This document shows positions 45,670-55,069 of a stretch of DNA of 64,000 nt, piece after piece (the first letter of the stretch is position 1; each line of letters begins with the position of its first letter). Below the pieces are notes generated by a model. The model was not told the origin of the DNA. It made no database searches and saw only the letters and a program-made list of their open reading frames with translations. This DNA is from an uncultured Flavihumibacter sp. (GTDB taxonomy: Bacteria > Bacteroidota > Bacteroidia > Chitinophagales > Chitinophagaceae). The stretch spans positions 1 to 64,000 of the forward strand of contig CABHOY010000034.1 in the NCBI GenBank assembly GCA_902168105.1. Direction: 5' to 3'. The translations under genes were made by a program, and so were the position numbers.

Positions 45670-47952
45670 ATGAGATATTTATTACTGATAATAACAGGAG
45701 TATTGTTATTTGTACAATCACATGCGCAGATGCAGGGCCGTGTGATTGACGCGCAGACAGGAGAAGTATTGCCGGGTGTGACCGTGCAGTTATTACATGC
45801 AGATAAGGGTTGCCAGACAGATGCTACCGGACGGTTTGTACTGAATGGCAGTAAACCCGATGATTCGGTTAAAGTATCATTTGTAGGATACCAGTCACAG
45901 AAGCTGGCAATAAAGACACAGCAACCATTTATCGTTTCGTTGACACCTGCTACCGCCAGTCTGAATGAAATTATAGTGACCACAAGCCGCGACAAGCAAT
46001 CCCGTACGGACGCGCCTGTAGCTATCAGCACTATTTCCACGCAAGAGATCAGGGATACCAAAGCGACTTCTCTGGAGCAATTGCTGAATAAGGTCAGTGG
46101 TGTATATATGGTAGACCTGGGTAATGAACAGCATACTATGGCTATCAGGCAGCCCATTGGTTACAAAAGCCTTTTCCTTTATCTGGAAGATGGCATTCCG
46201 ATCCGCACAATTGGCGACTTTAACCACAATGCATTAATCGAAATCAACCAGGCGGCATTGCGTAATATTGAAGTAGTGAGAGGCCCTGCGTCATCTTTAT
46301 ATGGCAGTGAAGCTGTGGGAGGTGCGGTGAATTTCATTACTGCAGCACCGTCTCTGAAGCCTATGGCCAGGATACAGGCAGAGATCAGCGATCGTGGATA
46401 TAAACGTACGGATTTTAGCGCCTCCAGTACATTTAATAAAGTAGGTATAACCTTCGGGGGTTACTATGCTGATCAGCGCAATGGTTATATGGACCACAGC
46501 GATTTTCATAAACTGGCCTTTACATTGCGGGCCGATTATCAGATAAATGAACAGACGAAATGGATCAACTCCGCTACATTGACCGACTATTACACCGACC
46601 AGGTAGGCGGATTGGATAGCGCTCATTTTTATTCGAAGGATTATCGCAACTTCCAGACATTCTCTTACCGTAAGGTAAATGCATTCCGCTACAGAAGTAC
46701 GCTGGAGCATGCCTGGAGTACAACAAACAGAACTACTGTCACTGCTTTCTTCCGTAACAATAGTATAGGACAGAATCCATTTTATGCTATTAAAAACAAC
46801 CTGCAGAACCCACTGAAAGCTACCGGTGAGATCAATGATGACAGCTTTAACAGTTATGGGCTGATCATACAACATAAGAAACAGTTTCCCTGGAGGCATG
46901 CATCTTTAATTGCCGGTGTGAGTGCGGATTACAGTCCTGCAGCTTATTATTCAGAGTACATCGATATAGATCGTAATGCTGAAGGTTATTATACGGGTTA
47001 CACAAAGTCAGATTCACTGCTCACCGATTATAATGTAGGTTTGCTCAATACAGCTGCCTACGCTCAGTTTGATATGGAATTGGTGCACAGTTTGAAACTG
47101 GTGGCTGCACTTCGTTATGATAGGATGGATTATGATTTTGATAATCATCTCACACCTTCCGCATTCACAGGTGCTCCCGATGAACGCAACAACTTCAATG
47201 CGCTGACACCGAAAGTAGGACTGACATATGATTTTGGAAAGAGCCGTGGGGTGTATGCGAATTATAGCGTCGGCTTTGCACCGCCTAATATATCAGAACT
47301 GTACAGAGGTGTGAAAGTACCGACACTAGAACCTGCCACCTATCGTAACTATGAAGCGGGGGGCTGGTTTGGTTTTGCTAATGACAAAGGGTACGTGGAT
47401 ATAGGTGTGTATAATATGCAGGGAACAAATGAGATCATTAATGTCAAACTGGATGATGGATCTTATGAGAACCGCAATACCGGACGTACAACACACCGGG
47501 GTATAGAATGGAATGTGCGTTATGCACCGGTGCGTTCATTATGGGTCCGTTGCAGTGGTCAGTATGCTGAACACTTCTTCAATGAGTATATCGAGAAAGG
47601 AGTGAGCTACGATGATAATCAAATGAGCGGAGCGCCGAAAGTGATCACTAATACGGAGATCACCTGGAAGCCGGCATTCCTGCGTGGGTTCAGGTTAGGA
47701 GGAGAGTGGCAGCATGTGAGCCGCTACTATATGGACCCACAGAATACACGTTACTATGGAGGTTATGATCTGCTGAACTTCCGTACAGGTTATGGCTGGA
47801 GGAATCTGGAATGCTGGCTGAACTGCCGCAACGCAGCAGATGCGATCTATGCTACTACGGCAGAAAAAACGACATACAGCACAACTTACAGGCCAGGACC
47901 AAAACGTACTTTTAATATAGGTGTTGCTTATACATTTAACGGTAAAAACTGA
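45670..47952 (+). CDS. TonB-dependent outer-membrane receptor
   Basis: 760-aa energised uptake barrel. A signal peptide (MRYLLLIITGVLLFVQSHAQ) is followed by a carboxypeptidase-regulatory-like beta-sandwich (GRVIDAQTGEVLPGVTV), a candidate TonB box (NEIIVTTSRD, about residue 100), the plug domain (LEQLLNKVSGVYMVDLG; VRGPASSLYGSEAVGGAVNF), and a 22-strand barrel ending KRTFNIGVAYTF. The size is that of siderophore, metal or cobalamin receptors rather than the larger SusC type, and no SusD gene accompanies it. Its gene lies between the CNGKC protein and a CQCC lipoprotein, so a metal or metal complex is the favoured cargo; this is inference. Confidence 0.92.
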   Translation: MRYLLLIITGVLLFVQSHAQMQGRVIDAQTGEVLPGVTVQLLHADKGCQTDATGRFVLNGSKPDDSVKVSFVGYQSQKLAIKTQQPFIVSLTPATASLNEIIVTTSRDKQSRTDAPVAISTISTQEIRDTKATSLEQLLNKVSGVYMVDLGNEQHTMAIRQPIGYKSLFLYLEDGIPIRTIGDFNHNALIEINQAALRNIEVVRGPASSLYGSEAVGGAVNFITAAPSLKPMARIQAEISDRGYKRTDFSASSTFNKVGITFGGYYADQRNGYMDHSDFHKLAFTLRADYQINEQTKWINSATLTDYYTDQVGGLDSAHFYSKDYRNFQTFSYRKVNAFRYRSTLEHAWSTTNRTTVTAFFRNNSIGQNPFYAIKNNLQNPLKATGEINDDSFNSYGLIIQHKKQFPWRHASLIAGVSADYSPAAYYSEYIDIDRNAEGYYTGYTKSDSLLTDYNVGLLNTAAYAQFDMELVHSLKLVAALRYDRMDYDFDNHLTPSAFTGAPDERNNFNALTPKVGLTYDFGKSRGVYANYSVGFAPPNISELYRGVKVPTLEPATYRNYEAGGWFGFANDKGYVDIGVYNMQGTNEIINVKLDDGSYENRNTGRTTHRGIEWNVRYAPVRSLWVRCSGQYAEHFFNEYIEKGVSYDDNQMSGAPKVITNTEITWKPAFLRGFRLGGEWQHVSRYYMDPQNTRYYGGYDLLNFRTGYGWRNLECWLNCRNAADAIYATTAEKTTYSTTYRPGPKRTFNIGVAYTFNGKN

Positions 47953-47954
47953 GA

Positions 47955-49166
47955 ATGATGGGAATAAAAAAATGGCTGGTATTACTAACTATTTGCACAG
48001 TCGCTTGTAATAGCAGGCAGGGAAAAATACAAGTGTTATCACATCCGGTACAGGATGCCTCTTGTCCTTACCTGACCACAACCACAGATGGTAAAACTGT
48101 GATCAGCTGGGTGGAAACAAAACAGGGCGCCGATACAGGTACGTTATATTATGCAGTATCAACTGATAGAGGTAGCACCTTCTCTGCACCATTACAGATA
48201 CCTACTGCAAACGGTATATTACCGCATGCGGAGAATATGCCCAAGATAGTTTTTAAGCCGGATGGAGAGATCATCGCTATTTATGGCGTAGAGCAGGATG
48301 ATGCACGTAATAAATATGCGGGCAGGGTATTTTATACACGTTCTTTAAACGGAGGGGAAAGCTGGCTGCCTGCAGAACCCCTGGTAAAAGATACCGGTAG
48401 TTATGATCAGCGGTATTTTGATATTGCTTTGTTACCTGGTGGGGAAGCTGCTGCCATCTGGCTGGATAACAGGAAGGATATTGATGCAGAGGGATCTTCA
48501 TTATACTATGCTGTTACTGCCGGACATGAAGGCTTTAAACAGGAAAAGTCACTGGCGGAAACTGTTTGCCAATGCTGCAGGACAGATCTTTATACAGATG
48601 GTCAGGGCGGTATTCATATTGCTTTCAGGGATATTATCAATGACTCTATCCGCGATATGGTACACATGGTTTCTACAGATGGAGGGGCCTCTTTCTCTGA
48701 TATGAATAGGATCAGTGCAGATAACTGGGTTGTAAGGGGATGTCCGCATACAGGACCTGCTATGGTGAAAAATAAGGAAGGAATGCACTTTGCCTGGTTT
48801 ACCATGGGGGGAGGAGAAGGAGTGTATTATTGCCAGTCTATGGACAATGGCCGGACATATACACATAAACAAAAAGTAAGTTCGGTGCCATTAGCGAAAC
48901 ATCCGCAGATCACTGCATTGGCCGATAATAAGATCATGCTGGTTTGGGACGAGCCGGTTAAAGTAAAGAGCACATTTAATAGCCGTGTAGGCTTTCAGTT
49001 AAGAGATGGTTCTGGCAAAGTACTGGACACCGGATCACTGACACCAGATTCCGTTTATGCGTCTTACCCGGTGATAAAAGGAGTAGATGATCATACGGTG
49101 CTGGTAGCTTATACACAGCGTGAAGGAGAGGTACAACAGGTACGTTGTATGCAGATGAATAAGTAA
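47955..49166 (+). CDS. Beta-propeller (sialidase/BNR-like) lipoprotein with CQCC motif
   Basis: 403-aa predicted lipoprotein (IKKWLVLLTICTVACN, lipobox TVAC). The body has sialidase-type Asp-box-like repeats (STDRGSTFSAP, SLNGGESWLPA, STDGGASFSDM, SMDNGRTYTHK), suggesting a five- or six-bladed propeller. It carries a cysteine cluster AETVCQCCRTDLY near residue 205 and GCPHTGP near residue 262. I see no sialidase Arg triad and do not call it a sialidase. It starts 2 bp after the receptor stop, so it is tightly linked to it; the Cys/His sites suggest metal binding. Confidence 0.8.
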   Translation: MMGIKKWLVLLTICTVACNSRQGKIQVLSHPVQDASCPYLTTTTDGKTVISWVETKQGADTGTLYYAVSTDRGSTFSAPLQIPTANGILPHAENMPKIVFKPDGEIIAIYGVEQDDARNKYAGRVFYTRSLNGGESWLPAEPLVKDTGSYDQRYFDIALLPGGEAAAIWLDNRKDIDAEGSSLYYAVTAGHEGFKQEKSLAETVCQCCRTDLYTDGQGGIHIAFRDIINDSIRDMVHMVSTDGGASFSDMNRISADNWVVRGCPHTGPAMVKNKEGMHFAWFTMGGGEGVYYCQSMDNGRTYTHKQKVSSVPLAKHPQITALADNKIMLVWDEPVKVKSTFNSRVGFQLRDGSGKVLDTGSLTPDSVYASYPVIKGVDDHTVLVAYTQREGEVQQVRCMQMNK

Positions 49167-49182
49167 AGTAACTACATAAAAA

Positions 49183-49210
49183 AATCCCGCCGGCTTACAC
49201 CGGCGGGATT
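49183..49210 (-). terminator. Intrinsic terminator (minus strand) after the 48-aa ORF
   Basis: An 11-bp perfect stem AATCCCGCCGG/CCGGCGGGATT (49183-49193 and 49200-49210) has a 6-nt loop. The T-run lies on the minus strand (seven A residues at the left on the plus strand). It therefore ends leftward transcription; a hairpin role for the plus-strand lipoprotein gene is also possible. Confidence 0.8.
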
Positions 49211-49221
49211 AGATTCATTTC

Positions 49222-49368
49222 TCAGTAACTAAAAGCTCCGGCCCAATCCTGGCGAGTAGCCCAGCGACCGTAGTTATTCCTTTTAGATCTGTCGGAGTAG
49301 AAGCGCCATTCTGCTTTCCACCTGGGATAGTAAAGGCGCAACAAATACAGTGTTGCAAATGTAAGCAT
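49222..49368 (-). CDS. Small basic/aromatic protein (48 aa), unrecognised
   Basis: An ATG at 49368 opens a 48-codon frame that ends with TGA at 49224-49222, 12 bp before a strong minus-strand terminator. The product is rich in Tyr, Trp and Arg (TLYLLRLYYPRWKAEWRFYS; YGRWATRQDWAGAFSY), a composition unlike random frames. It has its own upstream spacer with a 16-bp palindrome. A different ATG at about 49405 opens a 39-codon frame that looks less protein-like. Function unknown. Confidence 0.5.
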   Translation of the reverse strand: MLTFATLYLLRLYYPRWKAEWRFYSDRSKRNNYGRWATRQDWAGAFSY

Positions 49369-49434
49369 AGGGATATGGTTTTTTAGGATAGATAGTCGGC
49401 ATCATCAAAACGTTAAATAGTTAGTTAGTAGCGC

Positions 49435-49450
49435 ACCTCCGCGCGGAGGT
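49435..49450. promoter_or_regulatory. 16-bp perfect palindrome
   Basis: ACCTCCGCGCGGAGGT is perfectly self-complementary, 67 bp upstream of the 48-aa ORF and about 120 bp beyond the dehydrogenase stop. It could be an operator or the tip of a hairpin. No flanking extension pairs. Confidence 0.4.
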
Positions 49451-49570
49451 ATATCTTAAGCAGCCTCAAATACATACATCACAAATAGCCCCTCATATAC
49501 GTTAATTGTTTCAAATATAAATACAAAAGATTACATCTGAAATAACATCTAAGTGTTATATTAATAATTT

Positions 49571-50326
49571 TTACTCTTTATCGAAGTAATAAGCATTGGC
49601 CTGTTGTACGCAAGTCATTACCAGATCATTGATGCATACATGAGCTGGTAAAGTAGCACAGTAGTAGATTGTATCTGCTACATCTTCACCGGTTAGTGGC
49701 TGAAAGCCCTTATAGAAATTGTCTGCCTTTTCTTTGTCGCCTTTAAAACGTACTTCAGAAAACTCTGTGGCAGCAGCTCCCGGATGTACAGCAGTTACTT
49801 TTATACGGTGGGGAAGCAGGTCAATACGCATGCCCTGTGAAATAGAATCTACGGCAGCCTTTGTGGCGCAGTAAACATGTCCTTTGGCATAAACCTGTTT
49901 GGCGGCGGTAGAGCCAAGGTTGATAATATGTCCTTTACCCTGTTCTTTGAGCCAGGGAATCACCACCTTCGAAACATAGAGTAAGCCTTTCACATTGGTA
50001 TCGATCATGGTGTCCCAGTCAGATACATCCCCATCATCAATTGTGCTGAAACCGAGTGCCAGTCCGGCATTATTAATAAGGATGCTGACAGCTTTCCATT
50101 TATCAGGTATATTACCTAAGATACTATTTACAGCCTGTTGATCTCTTACATCAAAACAAAGTGGTAATACGGCAATCTTATATTCCTGCTGTAACTGTTG
50201 CTGTAATGTTGTTAGTCTTTCTTCTCTTCTTCCGGTGATAATTAAATCATACCCATTAGCAGCGAACTTTTTTGCGCATGCTTCACCAAAGCCAGAGGTA
50301 GCTCCGGTAATTAGAACTATTGCCAT
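49571..50326 (-). CDS. Short-chain dehydrogenase/reductase (YdfG-like)
   Basis: 251-aa NAD(P)-dependent oxidoreductase. The Rossmann loop is ITGATSGFGEACAKKF, NNAGLALG the structural motif, and the catalytic residues are Ser in NLGSTAAKQVY and the YCATK (YxxxK) pair. TGRREERL after strand 2 suggests NADP preference. It resembles E. coli YdfG (3-hydroxy acid dehydrogenase); the substrate is not known. It lies 10 bp after the first PKD protein gene in the same direction. Confidence 0.9.
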   Translation of the reverse strand: MAIVLITGATSGFGEACAKKFAANGYDLIITGRREERLTTLQQQLQQEYKIAVLPLCFDVRDQQAVNSILGNIPDKWKAVSILINNAGLALGFSTIDDGDVSDWDTMIDTNVKGLLYVSKVVIPWLKEQGKGHIINLGSTAAKQVYAKGHVYCATKAAVDSISQGMRIDLLPHRIKVTAVHPGAAATEFSEVRFKGDKEKADNFYKGFQPLTGEDVADTIYYCATLPAHVCINDLVMTCVQQANAYYFDKE

Positions 50327-50336
50327 AAATCCGATT

Positions 50337-52265
50337 TTATTTCACCAAAGTTACAGTGCCTTTCTTTAAAATGCTTTTGCCGGTTAAATCTTTTCCGGCA
50401 AGTATCCAGATGTAGGTGTCAACTGGTGCAGGCATGCCTTTGATGGTGCCATCCCATCCTTTGCGGAAGTCGGTGGAAGAGAAGATTTCCTGGCCCCAGC
50501 GATTAAAGATGCGGAAGTATTCGTATTCAGTGATTCCGACAGGAACGAAGCGGAAACGGTCGTTCTGTCCGTCGCCATTGGGACTGAAGGCGGTAGGAAC
50601 ATATACCTCCGGACCGGCGTAATACTTGACATTGATCGAATCATAACCAATGCATCCCTGCGAGTTGGAGACCTGTAGCAGGTAAGTGATATCATCATTG
50701 CCGCTAACGACAGGGTTTGAAACGTTTATATTATTCAGGCCATTCGGTGGCGACCAGGCATAGAATTCCCCTCCGGTAGCATTCAGCTGCAGCTGCTGTC
50801 CTTTGGCGAGGATGGTGTCATTACCGGCAAAAGGATTGACTTCGTAGACGGTGATCTCCCGTGAAAGTGTAGCACTACACGATCGATCTGTAAGCAGGGA
50901 GAGTGTGACGGTATATGTGCCCCCCTCCTGGTAGACGTAATTCATTTGTGTACTGACGGCACTGGTTGGCTGTGGTGCGTCAGGTATACCAATGTCCCAG
51001 CGCCTGCTGGTAATTTTGCCATAGGTATAGGAAGAAATATCATTGAAGCGGATAGGTTTTCCCCGGCAAAGACCCTCCACCGTAAAATCGGCATTTAAAC
51101 CCGGATAATTGTGTACAAAACCAGTTATGCTGTCTGTACAGGAAAGACCGCGGTTAACTACCAGTTTCACCGGGAAAATGCCGGTATCGGGGAACTGGTG
51201 AGTGAAGACAGCTTTATCAAAAGTGATAGTATCGGTACCGTCGCCAAAATCCCAGTAATAACTGGAAGTAAAGCCGGCATTACTGTAATTGGGAATGGTC
51301 ACACCGAGATCCGGGCTGGCTACACAGTTCATGAGCACATCGGGAAAACCAGCGCTAATGTTGGTCGTGCAATTGAAGACTGTTAGCAACAGGTCTTTAT
51401 GGTGAGTGCCCAATAATATTTTGGTTCGCCGGTCATATTCACTTACGCAAACGGAAATGACAAACTTTCCCTGACGGTTAGGTGTGCCTCTTAGTATACC
51501 TTTATTATCTATAGATATCTGCGGTGCACCTCCCATAGGATTGGCGCCCGAATAAGGCGTCACATAGTTGACGGTAGAATTGTAGGGCGGTGGATTGGCC
51601 GCTACGCCCTCACTGCGTGTAGAGCCTCCTGTGAGTGCGCTGCAAAGACTATAGGTAAGACTGTCACCATCGGGATCGAAGGCTGAATAATCAAAGGTAA
51701 AAGGCAGACTGTTACAGATAACGATCGCGCCATCCTGCTTGAAATACACGCTGCTATTGGTAGGTCTCTTCTCTACTCCCGGAATGACAGTATAGAAGGT
51801 AGATCCCTCATGCTCGGAATCATAGATGTTGGTCAGCTTTTCCCCCCGGCAACAACGCTGATAGGTGACATAATATCCCCCATTGGCGGCTGGCAGTTCG
51901 ACCGTATCCCGGTAATATGCTACTTCCAGGTTTTGTGTGCGGGGAGCCAGGCAGGGATTCTTGAGCGTATCACGGAGAGATTTCGTTTCTCTGATATAGA
52001 GTTGCCTGGCGTTGACAATACGGACGCCGCTGGCACTATATATATTGACTGGAACGGGGTTTTCGAAATGATCGAGACATCCTTGTATGGGACCGCAGGT
52101 AAAATCGGCATCCCGGTATAACTTGAGTACGATCTCATATCTGTATTTGCCGTCGCCGGCGGTGCCCAAATATGCATAGTAAATTTCGCCGCCAATTATA
52201 TGGTAAGCATCTGCTCTAACGTAGACAAAGGTGCAGCAAATAGCCAGAATAAGGAGTCGGTACAT
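50337..52265 (-). CDS. PKD-domain protein with type B T9SS sorting domain (642 aa)
   Basis: Predicted T9SS-exported surface protein. A signal peptide (MYRLLILAICCTFVYVRADA) precedes a conserved N-terminal segment AYHIIGGEIYYAYLG, a cadherin-like region, and a PKD domain with YYWDFGDGTDT near residue 340. The C-terminus carries the gliding-motility-associated type B domain: VPTAFSPNGDGQNDRFRF, FNRWGQEIF, GWDGTIKG and KKGTVTLVK. The start is ATG 52265. It is a shorter paralogue of the gene directly upstream, and should be exported by the SprA pore. Confidence 0.9.
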   Translation of the reverse strand: MYRLLILAICCTFVYVRADAYHIIGGEIYYAYLGTAGDGKYRYEIVLKLYRDADFTCGPIQGCLDHFENPVPVNIYSASGVRIVNARQLYIRETKSLRDTLKNPCLAPRTQNLEVAYYRDTVELPAANGGYYVTYQRCCRGEKLTNIYDSEHEGSTFYTVIPGVEKRPTNSSVYFKQDGAIVICNSLPFTFDYSAFDPDGDSLTYSLCSALTGGSTRSEGVAANPPPYNSTVNYVTPYSGANPMGGAPQISIDNKGILRGTPNRQGKFVISVCVSEYDRRTKILLGTHHKDLLLTVFNCTTNISAGFPDVLMNCVASPDLGVTIPNYSNAGFTSSYYWDFGDGTDTITFDKAVFTHQFPDTGIFPVKLVVNRGLSCTDSITGFVHNYPGLNADFTVEGLCRGKPIRFNDISSYTYGKITSRRWDIGIPDAPQPTSAVSTQMNYVYQEGGTYTVTLSLLTDRSCSATLSREITVYEVNPFAGNDTILAKGQQLQLNATGGEFYAWSPPNGLNNINVSNPVVSGNDDITYLLQVSNSQGCIGYDSINVKYYAGPEVYVPTAFSPNGDGQNDRFRFVPVGITEYEYFRIFNRWGQEIFSSTDFRKGWDGTIKGMPAPVDTYIWILAGKDLTGKSILKKGTVTLVK

Positions 52266-52421
52266 CAAAAGGGGCGCATAACGTAAAAATGACTTTCGTA
52301 TAGGAATTTACAAAAAAATCCACCTTTAATAAAATCATTTTTTCCAGTGTTTATGCGACTTTGGAAGTACTTGTACAGTAGATCATTACAGTTGATAGTA
52401 TGTAATTAAATGAAGTATTTT

Positions 52422-55067
52422 CTATCTGAGGAGTGTTACAGTTCCTTTTCTTAAGACGGTTTCGTTATCTACATTTTTGCCTTGCACCACCCAAACGTAG
52501 CTGCCTACCGCTGCAGGAGAACCATTAAAGTAACCATCCCATCCTTTCATATATTGTGTTGTACTGAACATAAGCTTTCCCCAGCGGTCATATACGCGGA
52601 AGAAGTCCATCTGTACAATGCCTACGGGCAGCGGACGGAAAATATCGTTCTGGCCGTCGCCGTTAGGAGAGAAGCCTGTAGGTACGTAGATGTCGGGACC
52701 TGCTATAAAACGGACTTTGATATTATCCCTGCCGGAGCAGCCTTCTGCCGTATAGACGGTTACGGTATAAGTGATGTCGCGATTGATGGTAGTGGTTGGG
52801 TTATAGATATTCGGGTTATCAAGACCAGTTACCGGCGTCCATATATAACTGATACCACCGGAGGCATTTAACTGAAATGGCTGGTTCAGGATAGCAATGG
52901 TATCGTTACCGGCAAAAGCAGGCACCGGAGGCACAACATTGATAACAACACTGTCCATAACTGGCTTCGGACAACCCAGTACGTCGGTTACGGTAACAAC
53001 ATATTGAGTGGTATCGGTTGGCCGGGCGATAGTATTGGCGCTTCTTGGAGCTGACAACGTTGTTGTCGGCGTCCACTGATAAGAGCTTCCTCCTGTTGCA
53101 CGCAGCGTTACCTGTTCACCATAACAAATGGTAGTATCTTCACCGGCATAGGCTACAGGAGGATCTACAATACGCAATTGTACATTATCCTGACCGCTGC
53201 AGTCGCCAAGATCTCCTCTTACAGTATAACCTACTGATGGCGCCGGGGGAACGATGGAAAGTACAGGACCAGTGCCTATTTGCGTGCTGGTAGCTGTATT
53301 GAACCAGGTAAGCGGATAATTGCCATCGGGGAATGCACGGATATGTACTTCGTCGCCTGTACATACCGTACTGTCGGCAATGGTCGTTACCACCAGTTTG
53401 TCCCTCACGTCAATGGCAATGCGTTTGCTGTTACTACATCCTGTCTGGTCTGTGAACGTTACGGTATAAGCCGTATCTCTTTTGGGAAATATAGTCGGGT
53501 TGGCAGTATTGGCGTTATTGATGTTATATGAAGGACTCCACGTATATGTTCCGTTGACCACATTGCCGTCTACCACGCTTTCTGCATGTAGTTGAATAAA
53601 ATTCAGGATACATAGCAGGGTATCTGGTGTCGTGGCCAGGGGGGGCTTATCATAAATAATAAGATCGGTCGTATCAAAACGTTCGCATCCCTGTTCTGTT
53701 TTAACTTGTAATATCACCTGGTAGTTACCTGGTCCGGGATATTGGTAGCGTGTGTCTTTTTGCAGCGAGGTATCGGCATCTGTCGTCTCTACGCCAAAGT
53801 CCCAACGGTAATAGTTAATTCTGTCAGAAGTGCTGGAGGTGGTAGAGGTGTTGGTGAAAACAGTTGTAGTGTTACTACATAAGCCACTGGCCCGTACGAT
53901 AGGTCTCAGCAATGGATATACATAGGCGGTGGCAATAGCGCTGTCACCACAATTACTTTGCCTGTCCACCCACAGTTTTACGGTATAAGTGCCGTCCTGT
54001 GTATAGGTATGTTGTATCGGATCGCTGCTATTTGTCTTTAACGTCTGGCCATCCCCGAAATCCCATTCATAGGGTTTACCTTCCGTACTGTTGTTGATAA
54101 ACGTTATGGTATAGCCGGAACAGTCGTTGTATTTTTCCGGCATAGCGGCAACGACTGACTTAATGCAGGTAGTTACATTGACATGGAAATCTTTCCGGTG
54201 AATCCCAAGCAGTCTGCCGTTCCGGTATTCGGAAGCACAGACGGTTACCACGTATTTGCCTGGGTTGGGTGCAGTCCCGGAGATAACGCCGGTTTGCGGG
54301 TTTATAATGGCTCCTGCTCCCAGCGGACTACTGCCGGAGTAGGGACTTTTATAGGGGATCAATCCATAGGGAGGCGCAATTGCTGCAGGTGGGATCCCTG
54401 ATTGGTCAGTTGTCTTTCCTCCACCATAGGCATCGCAGAAAGAATAAACGATCTGATCTCCATCAGGGTCGATCGCTGAGAAATCGTAAGTGAATTTTTT
54501 ATTGGCACAGACAAGTACCGCTTCATCTTTTGCGAAGTAAGGACTTGAATTATCCAGTATTGCATCTTTTCCGGGTAATTCTGTGAAATAGGTGGCGCCG
54601 TTTCCGGGGTTATTCTGCTCATCATTGGGATTCCTGGTGTCGATGATGTTTTCCATAGTAAAATCACGACAGCAGCTTTGGAAGGCGACGACATATCCGG
54701 AAGTACTGACAGGAACGGTAATATTCTGTACGTATATGCCGATCTGGAAACAAATGTTAGGAGGGTTAACGATACATGGATCTATCTGCCCCAACTCTTT
54801 TTGTTCTTTACTTGCGCGTTGAACCAGTGGTTGAGCAAACCGTGAATTGGTTTCTTTGTTGAAAACAGTAAAGTAAACTGATTCCGGTAATTCTGCTATA
54901 TTCTGTCCGCTACCGCATATGCGGAACAACTTCAATGTCACCTGATAAGTCAGATTATTACCACTGCTGCTGATATACTTATACGACATTTCTCCCCCAA
55001 TGATATGGGAAGCCCGCGTCATGTATCCAAAGGAAAGAATGATAAGCAGTATAAGGGTTCTTTTCAC
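52422..55067 (-). CDS. PKD-domain protein with type B T9SS sorting domain (881 aa)
   Basis: Long paralogue of the neighbouring protein. GTG 55067, 2 bp after the hydrolase stop, gives a proper signal peptide (MKRTLILLIILSFGYMTRAS) followed by SHIIGGEMSYKYI. A PKD domain shows PYEWDFGDGQTL near residue 352 and YYRWDFGVET near 440, then several Ig-like repeats (AYAGEDTTICYGEQVTLRAT and AFAGNDTIAILNQPFQLNAS). The type B C-terminal domain ends it (VPTGFSPNGDGQNDIFRP, YDRWGKLMF, RKGTVTLL). A role in surface attachment or gliding is inferred from the family only. Confidence 0.9.
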   Translation of the reverse strand: MKRTLILLIILSFGYMTRASHIIGGEMSYKYISSSGNNLTYQVTLKLFRICGSGQNIAELPESVYFTVFNKETNSRFAQPLVQRASKEQKELGQIDPCIVNPPNICFQIGIYVQNITVPVSTSGYVVAFQSCCRDFTMENIIDTRNPNDEQNNPGNGATYFTELPGKDAILDNSSPYFAKDEAVLVCANKKFTYDFSAIDPDGDQIVYSFCDAYGGGKTTDQSGIPPAAIAPPYGLIPYKSPYSGSSPLGAGAIINPQTGVISGTAPNPGKYVVTVCASEYRNGRLLGIHRKDFHVNVTTCIKSVVAAMPEKYNDCSGYTITFINNSTEGKPYEWDFGDGQTLKTNSSDPIQHTYTQDGTYTVKLWVDRQSNCGDSAIATAYVYPLLRPIVRASGLCSNTTTVFTNTSTTSSTSDRINYYRWDFGVETTDADTSLQKDTRYQYPGPGNYQVILQVKTEQGCERFDTTDLIIYDKPPLATTPDTLLCILNFIQLHAESVVDGNVVNGTYTWSPSYNINNANTANPTIFPKRDTAYTVTFTDQTGCSNSKRIAIDVRDKLVVTTIADSTVCTGDEVHIRAFPDGNYPLTWFNTATSTQIGTGPVLSIVPPAPSVGYTVRGDLGDCSGQDNVQLRIVDPPVAYAGEDTTICYGEQVTLRATGGSSYQWTPTTTLSAPRSANTIARPTDTTQYVVTVTDVLGCPKPVMDSVVINVVPPVPAFAGNDTIAILNQPFQLNASGGISYIWTPVTGLDNPNIYNPTTTINRDITYTVTVYTAEGCSGRDNIKVRFIAGPDIYVPTGFSPNGDGQNDIFRPLPVGIVQMDFFRVYDRWGKLMFSTTQYMKGWDGYFNGSPAAVGSYVWVVQGKNVDNETVLRKGTVTLLR

Positions 55068-55069
55068 GT

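Noticed and set aside
47955..49166. Sialidase (neuraminidase)
   Set aside because: Asp-box-like propeller repeats alone are not diagnostic; I do not see the arginine triad or the catalytic Tyr/Glu, and the gene sits with a TonB receptor, not with sialic acid genes.
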